From Diplodia intermedia (Eukaryota > Ascomycota > Dothideomycetes > Botryosphaeriales > Botryosphaeriaceae): 64,000 nucleotides of DNA. Below the pieces are notes generated by a model, which was not told the DNA's origin, made no database searches, and saw only the letters and a list, made by a program, of their open reading frames with translations. The position numbers and the translations under genes are program-made. Shown piece after piece: positions 58,268 through 64,000 of the stretch (position 1 is the stretch's first letter; every line of letters begins with the position of its first letter). Where the stretch lies: positions 372,001 through 436,000 of the forward strand of contig JAKEKT010000012.1 in the NCBI GenBank assembly GCA_021495925.1. Reading direction: 5' to 3'.

Positions 58268-61200
58268 ATGTCGAGCACCACCATCATGCCTGACCCTCAC
58301 ACATACCCCAGCAGCCAGATGGCGTCCATGCCTCCCGACTTCGAAACGCAGTTCACCACCGAGTGCAGCCTTGATGAGACGCAGTCTGAAGTGGACATCC
58401 CTGATGCTCATGAGACCAACGTGTCACCATTTTCCCATCCCGCGCTCTTCACCCTCGACCAAGGCTGCGATTTCAGCGACGTTGCAGACACGGTCGAAGG
58501 GAGTGCTGACGGGGAACAAAGCCAGATTGACATTTTTCAAGGCATCTCACTCTTTGGTGATGGTGGTGAGATGGAAGAATGCGTCCCTGAGACGCCTCCG
58601 TTTAGCACGGAAAACGGGACGCACCCTTCCACTACTTCACCCGCGCTTGGTGAAGCAGGTCCTGTTTCCCATGTCTACGATCTTCCGCCGTCCCCATTCG
58701 AGCTCGACCCAATGCTTGACCCCCGCCTCGGCACGCAGGTCCCTTCGTCCCTATCACCGTACGAGTACTACGCCTCGGCTGAAGACAACGAAGAATGGGT
58801 CGGCGGCGAAGTGGATCGAGACGGAAGGGTCCAAAGTGGTAGCGAGACCCCAGAAGACTTTCCGCGTGGGCACGCCAAGTACGAGTTACGGGACCGGGAC
58901 AAAGCGGTCGTTACCACCCATTTGGACTGGGATAACTCGGGCAACTATGACCCGGAGGAAGAAGGACGGAGACCGAAGAAATCAGATGGCGTCGAGAGGA
59001 ACGGCAACAGGAAGCGCAGGTCGGGGCCCCACGAGGAAAACCAGCTCGATGAAAACGGACAGCCGCGGCAGAAGAAGGCGAAGGTGTATTCTTTGGCATA
59101 TGCCCGTCTCATTGGGGCGTCGTTCATCCTAACCGTCAACATGAAGTCAGAGGCGGGGAAGCAGTTGGCGGCCAAGTACCAGGGTGACGATAACTGGCCG
59201 GACGAGTCGTACAACTTCGTGTCGGACGAGTACCTCGCCCAGAACCTGGTCGAATCCGATAATGAAGATGGCGAGGGGGGAGATGAACCAGGCTCTTCGG
59301 GACGACGCAGGAAGCTTCTCCGTCCCCGTAAACGACATGTCCGCTATCGTTCGCCTTGCTTCGACGACGAACTTCTCCCGCCCATCGCCGACCCACTTGG
59401 CATACAGAACGACCTGCGCAACCACCCGGCTGCTCGTGGATGCATCGAGTGCAGGCTAGACGGGAAGAGTTGTTCCCTCCGCAAGTCTGACGCGACATGG
59501 CCGTGCCTCGAGTGCCAGGAGAAGCATGCCGGTGAAGAGTTCGTCCAATGCGAGCTCGTGGTCCCGCCCAGCAAGAAGACTGCCTGCGAGGCATGCGTCG
59601 AAGCGGACAAGGAGTGCTCCTATGATGATCCGGATGCCGACTGCGGCGTCGCGTGCCGCCAGTGTGCGGAGGCGCACCTGACGTGCATGGCCGGCCCAGA
59701 CCTGGACAGCTTGCCCAGGCGCACCACGTACACGCCGCCGCCGGGCGTCACGTACACGCCGTACCGGCCCTTCGTCGCGTGTACCGCATGCCGCCAGGTC
59801 AAGCGCTCGTGCTCGCTGAAGAGCAAGCAAGACAACCCACCGTGCCGCGCGTGCGAGAAGGCCGGCATCCCGTGCACCTTTGAGAAGCTGATCCCGACGA
59901 ATGCCGGCAAACAAAAGGCCTCTCCGAAGACGACCGTCCCCGAGGACAGTCCGGTGCGTCCGCCCAAGGCCAGTGTTGGTGGCATATCGGCGCCCGCTCC
60001 CAGCACTTTCCGCCTCCCACTCCGCACCGCATCAAAAACCTCCACCGGCAGCCAAACGCACATCTACAGCTCAAGCGCCGCGCACCGTGCTGCCACCCAT
60101 CCGGCCAAGACACCCGGTAGCCGACCCACCGGCCTCACCACCATCACTCCCCCATCGAAGCTGAAGCAGCTCCCCCTCACCTCTTTCTCCACCATGCCCA
60201 CCGTATCCAACCCGCGCCACACAACCGGCTCAGCAACGGGCATCACATCCTTCCGCAGCGGCGCGCGCACCGCGACCGACGTCGCCCTCACCCGGCACCT
60301 GCAGCAGCAAAAGCTCACCCAATCAGGCAACTTCCGCTCGCACCAGCGCCAGCGCCAGCACCTGCAGCAGCAGCAGCAGCAGAAGCAGAAGCACCAGCAG
60401 CAGAAGCGCAACCCGGACCGCGTCACCCACATCAACCCGTCGTCGACGCTGCACCACGCGGGCGCGTCCGCGACGCAAGACTACCAGCCGCCCGCGGACG
60501 CGCCCGACGACATCCCGGCCGCGTACCACGTCCTCCCGCCGCCGGGCGTGCACGCGCGCGACACCATGACCGACGCCGCCGGCCGCGTCGGCTACTACCG
60601 CGAGATAGTCACCGCGCTCGCGCACCCCGTCGTCTTCGACCTGCGCCCGCCCGGTCGTCGTCCCTCCCCCACCACCCACAACCACTCACACTCCCACCGC
60701 CGCCGCCACCATCACCCAGACAACAACCGCAACGAACAAGACTCCTCCACCTGCCGCTTCTGCCTCCACCCGGCCTTCGCGATCCACGGCCTGTCGTGGA
60801 AGAAGGCGGCCGTCATGGCGTGGCGCGACGGCCGCGGCTTCACCGAGATCGCGGGCGGCCACGCGAGCAGCTTGACTGGCGGCATCGAGCCGGCGCGCAT
60901 GTGCCGCGCGTGCGTGCTGCGCCGCGTCGACGTGCTGAGCTGCGCGGGCGGCCACGCCGACATGGAGTGCGTCGTCGACGCCGTCGGGCTGGGCGTCGTG
61001 GAGCGCAACGAGCGGGCGGCGGCCATGGTGCAGCGGTTGGTCGAGGGGAGGGGGGCGATGGGGGAGGGGGAGGAGGAGGATCGGTGGTGTGCGGTTTGTC
61101 CGCAGCCGGCGGTTTGGCGGTGCTGCAGCGCGCAGGAGGAGGATGAGGAGGAGGAGGATGAGGAGGATGAGTTGGGGTTGGTGAGGGCGCCCGGGGCGAG

Positions 61201-61408
61201 GGGGGACGGTGGGTGCGGCCTTTTTCTTTGCGACGACTGCAAGGGCGAGTGGGAGGGGTGCGGGCGCGACCTGCAGGCGTTGCTCGAGCGGAAGTTGGGC
61301 ACCGAGAGGGGCGTCATGAATTGCAGGGCCGACGCGGGGTTTTTGCTAGATCAGGGCTTGCTGATGAAGACGGTGGAGGCGGAGTTGATGGCGCCGGCGG
61401 GGCTTTGA
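58268..61408 (+). CDS. Protein with three Zn2Cys6-like clusters and a Cys-rich C-terminus
   Basis: Single exon, 1,046 aa from ATG 58268 (an in-frame ATG at 58193 would add 25 residues; 58268 is preferred because the extension looks like translated 5' UTR). The N-terminal ~270 residues are acidic and Ser/Pro-rich, like an activation region, then basic NLS-like stretches (NRKRRSG, RQKKAKV). Cys cluster 1: C392, C395, C402, C413, C416, C428. Cluster 2 starts near 444 (CEACVEADKEC...CRQCAEAHLTC). Cluster 3: C505, C508, C515, C526, C529, C536, spacing C-2-C-6-C-10-C-2-C-6-C, a good Zn2Cys6 match. A Ser/Pro/Gln-rich region follows, then a C-terminal domain with CRFC...CRAC and CAVCPQPAVWRCC...CGLFLCDDC, possibly another metal site. 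Probably a transcription regulator; no pathway can be assigned. Confidence 0.8.
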   Translation: MSSTTIMPDPHTYPSSQMASMPPDFETQFTTECSLDETQSEVDIPDAHETNVSPFSHPALFTLDQGCDFSDVADTVEGSADGEQSQIDIFQGISLFGDGGEMEECVPETPPFSTENGTHPSTTSPALGEAGPVSHVYDLPPSPFELDPMLDPRLGTQVPSSLSPYEYYASAEDNEEWVGGEVDRDGRVQSGSETPEDFPRGHAKYELRDRDKAVVTTHLDWDNSGNYDPEEEGRRPKKSDGVERNGNRKRRSGPHEENQLDENGQPRQKKAKVYSLAYARLIGASFILTVNMKSEAGKQLAAKYQGDDNWPDESYNFVSDEYLAQNLVESDNEDGEGGDEPGSSGRRRKLLRPRKRHVRYRSPCFDDELLPPIADPLGIQNDLRNHPAARGCIECRLDGKSCSLRKSDATWPCLECQEKHAGEEFVQCELVVPPSKKTACEACVEADKECSYDDPDADCGVACRQCAEAHLTCMAGPDLDSLPRRTTYTPPPGVTYTPYRPFVACTACRQVKRSCSLKSKQDNPPCRACEKAGIPCTFEKLIPTNAGKQKASPKTTVPEDSPVRPPKASVGGISAPAPSTFRLPLRTASKTSTGSQTHIYSSSAAHRAATHPAKTPGSRPTGLTTITPPSKLKQLPLTSFSTMPTVSNPRHTTGSATGITSFRSGARTATDVALTRHLQQQKLTQSGNFRSHQRQRQHLQQQQQQKQKHQQQKRNPDRVTHINPSSTLHHAGASATQDYQPPADAPDDIPAAYHVLPPPGVHARDTMTDAAGRVGYYREIVTALAHPVVFDLRPPGRRPSPTTHNHSHSHRRRHHHPDNNRNEQDSSTCRFCLHPAFAIHGLSWKKAAVMAWRDGRGFTEIAGGHASSLTGGIEPARMCRACVLRRVDVLSCAGGHADMECVVDAVGLGVVERNERAAAMVQRLVEGRGAMGEGEEEDRWCAVCPQPAVWRCCSAQEEDEEEEDEEDELGLVRAPGARGDGGCGLFLCDDCKGEWEGCGRDLQALLERKLGTERGVMNCRADAGFLLDQGLLMKTVEAELMAPAGL

Positions 61409-64000
61409 TCAGGCGGAACTGACGCGGAAAGCATTGAGTGGGCGGTGATGAGGCCGGCTTGGGAAAAAGTTCTCTTTCATCTTCATCTCTTCCTGTTTCT
61501 TCTTTCCGGAGAGCGACGGTCGACAGTCGATACTTACAGAGCGCTCGGGTTGCGATTGCCGGCTGCGGGTGGCGTTCCGTCTTTTCCAGAGATGGGCGTT
61601 GGGGTAACAAAAATTTCGATCCTGAAGCCACGGCGGGAGGAACGAGGAGTTCTACATCTGGAAAACGGTTTAGCGGCATCTAAAAAGTTCTTGCAATAAA
61701 GATTTCCGTCGTCACGTTCTGGAGCGTTTGACGTTCGTGCAGTGTTTCCGAGTTTGGTTTGAGAGAACTTCTCGTCAGGCTGCCCTTGGCAATTTTGTGT
61801 TGAACCCCGAAACTAGATGGAGGCTTGCGCTATATTCCGATCGACCGATGATGAGCTGCGTAGTATTTTCAAGCTGGTAACAATAGAATTGCCGCAAAGT
61901 AAAATTCGTCTGTAGCTCCAGAGCCACTGGTTCGCGGGTAGTGTCGAAAGTAGATGCCGTGGAGCGGAACCATGCTTGATGAGGTATTAAAGAAGCAGGT
62001 GAGGTAATCTCCTGGAGCCTTAGGATTGTCTTCGAATAAATGCAGTAGAGTGTTCTGTTTCCACGAGAGTAAGCCTTGTGACGCAACCAGATACTCGCGA
62101 CAAGATATTGTATGGCGGATGGAAGATGGAAGCTGACTCGGGAGGTCCTGGAACAAAAAGGTGAGCTGAGCACGGATGACACCTTGTCCAGTAGCCCAAG
62201 GCTCGAGCGTTTGTGTCTTCGTCCTTCTACTGGCGGTTGTGATTATCCCTGCGGAGGTTGAACGGACGAATAACGTAGGTCTTTGGCCACGACAGCCGGC
62301 GGATGTATTGTCCTATACTTTCAAAACTGTACGCAGTAGTACCAAGGCGAGGAATGTGTTCGTGGGTGGATGGGTATCAGGGCGTTGAAGTAGAGCCTGG
62401 ACCAACAATAGCCGTGGACCCTATTGTTCCGCTGCTATTGTAGACCACATTGGGAAGCCGTGCCGCAGGCAGCAGTTCGCAGTATGTAACGAGTGGCAGC
62501 TGTTTGGCATGTGAATGTTGATGCTGCGACCAAGCAGAGCGTCCAAAATATTCTACGCTTTATGTCCCGGCGTGAAGGACGGTTGAGAAGTTGAAGTAGG
62601 CAAGCGGATATAGAGAAGTGCTTCGCAATATCCAAATATCGCAGCGTAGACTCACTTCCGCAATCTCCCTCGGATGCTACGCAACTGCTCATTGGCCCCC
62701 AGTATCTTCCTCCGCAACATCGGGATCCAATCAAAGGCCCAAGAAAGTCGCAGAGAAGACATAAGCGAACCGAGGGATAAGTCGATGCATGCAGCCAAAA
62801 CAGGAATCTAATGTCCAGCACCAGAGAACAGCGTAGTAGGACCGAGTACGCCATAATTCCCCCGTCCCCATACTTAACTGTGCTGTGCCACGCGCCAAAA
62901 TCCCTCGCGGTGCCCACTCACGCAAGGTGACAGGCTGCGGAGCGAAGAAAAAGCAACCAAGGTCAGCCAAAAGCGTTGCCCCTCCTCACCTGATCCGAGA
63001 TACCCACCCCACGCCATACCCCACCCACGTCCCCTGACCAGCCACGGCGTTCCTTCGACACCCCCTCCCTCTCTTCTTGCCCGTCCGTGCCTCCCGCCGC
63101 CAACGCCACGAGCCCGGGCTCAGCTGAGACAGTGTCTCAGGCACCAATCTCAAATGCAACGTCCGCTCCCTGAGGCCGACAGGACGGAAGGATCAACACG
63201 CGCTTTTGGTTGGATGGGGGCGTCTCCCGGCCAGTCGGTGAAGTCGGAGAAGAGAGGAGTACACGCACGTCTCCTCCCCTTGGCCAAAGCCCACACCGTG
63301 GACGAGAGCTCGAGCCAGCCCCTGGACACCATCCCCAGGAAAACGCCCCCGAACGCTCGCTTTTTCGCATTCCCTCCCCCCTTCCCGTTCCCTAAGCCAT
63401 GCTCTCGGTGCTCTTTCCCTTCTTCTCGGAACCTCGTAATCTCTTATTTCCACGACATGAAATGAAGGACGATGGGAGGCCGTGGTTTTTTTTATTTTTT
63501 TTATTTTTCGATGCCCGTGGCTGCGGAAGAATGCCCCTCGCTCAATGTTACACCACCGTAGCTCGGGAGGCCTTGTTGTGGTGGCAATGCTCGTGGCGTT
63601 CAACGGCTGCATCAACGGCGGCCCCAACGACGGTTGTGGAGACCGTTGACTATTGCCTTGCCGTATGCAGGACCCGCTCCCGGGACGATAGAGATCTAAG
63701 ACGGTGCTTTCATCCCTGTCGTCTGTGGCGCTTTGCAGTGGTGTTGCGCTCAAGCACATACCGTCGTCCTGAAGTGTATCCACGAGCTGGAGGACCCGAT
63801 CGAAATGACCATCCCTAAACGCCACATAATCAGTCCCCGAGACCCTTTGGTTTCGCGCTTAGGAACCGCCAGTTCCCGGCTGCTTGTTCTCTTGTCAGTC
63901 ATGAGGTGAGGTGGTGGCGCGTTGTCTTTTTGTTTGGCAACTCCATCCGCCCCCCTTCAGCCAAGCCACGGAAATGGAGACCGCCGTGCTTCCAAATCCA
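61409..64000. other. Right-end region without a supported gene
   Basis: 2.6 kb. Minus-strand frames at 62182-61775 (135 codons) and 63825-63193 (210 codons) and a plus frame at 63399-63818 show no family features. The region may include the promoter of a gene beyond the window. Confidence 0.45.

Noticed and set aside
1..64000. CRISPR arrays, transposons, viral insertions or a secondary-metabolite cluster
   Set aside because: No regularly spaced repeats, terminal inverted repeats, transposase, reverse transcriptase or PKS/NRPS/terpene genes were seen in any frame.

Overview
This window is nuclear DNA from a filamentous ascomycete (Pezizomycotina). The evidence is short GT-AG introns (mostly 49-110 bp), GC-rich genes on both strands, a split tRNA-Phe with a yeast-like body, and a gene set that includes a fungal AA9 LPMO, a GH5 mannanase, a rhodopsin-like (Pth11-type) membrane protein and a Zn2Cys6-type protein. 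A plant-associated Dothideomycete is a reasonable guess, but the sequence alone does not settle the class. I find no transposon, phage, CRISPR array or secondary-metabolite cluster.

Layout. 1-2148: 3' part of a low-complexity Gly/Pro/Arg-rich protein whose frame stays open to the left edge. 2627-7314: MRPL16 (minus) and RFC1 (plus), divergent over a 302-bp promoter with an ACGCGT (MCB-type) site. 8033-9698: N-acetylglucosamine-6-phosphate deacetylase (minus), divergent from a tricalbin/Mug190-like SMP-C2 tether (10269-14166, plus). 14487-14591: intron-containing tRNA-Phe(GAA). 15978-17991: arylsulfotransferase-family protein with a C-terminal membrane anchor. 19258-23152: four-exon polytopic glycoprotein of unknown function. 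23.2-27.2 kb: gene-poor. 27198-39416: the very large HECT ubiquitin ligase TOM1/HUWE1 (about 4,035 aa, three exons). 40572-40958: a BLOC1S1-like subunit. 42293-45378: a secreted GH5_7 mannanase followed by an AA9 LPMO, the only evident functional pair (plant cell-wall attack). 47719-49507: seven-exon rhodopsin-like membrane protein. 49.5-53.2 kb: gene-poor with small tandem repeats. 53179-54198: histidine phosphatase (PGAM family) ending in a PIP-box-like motif. 55197-56503: GPI-anchored Ser/Thr-rich wall protein. 58268-61408: a protein with three consecutive Zn2Cys6-like Cys clusters and a further Cys-rich C-terminus. 61.4-64 kb: no supported gene.

Most genes are housekeeping and independent. 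The exceptions are the mannanase/LPMO pair and the MRPL16/RFC1 divergent promoter. The two observations I rate highest are the C-terminal PIP-box-like motif on the histidine phosphatase and the triple Cys-cluster protein. Exon structures were derived by hand from splice consensus, reading-frame continuity and family similarity; where I give exon coordinates, the exon lengths sum to an intact frame.
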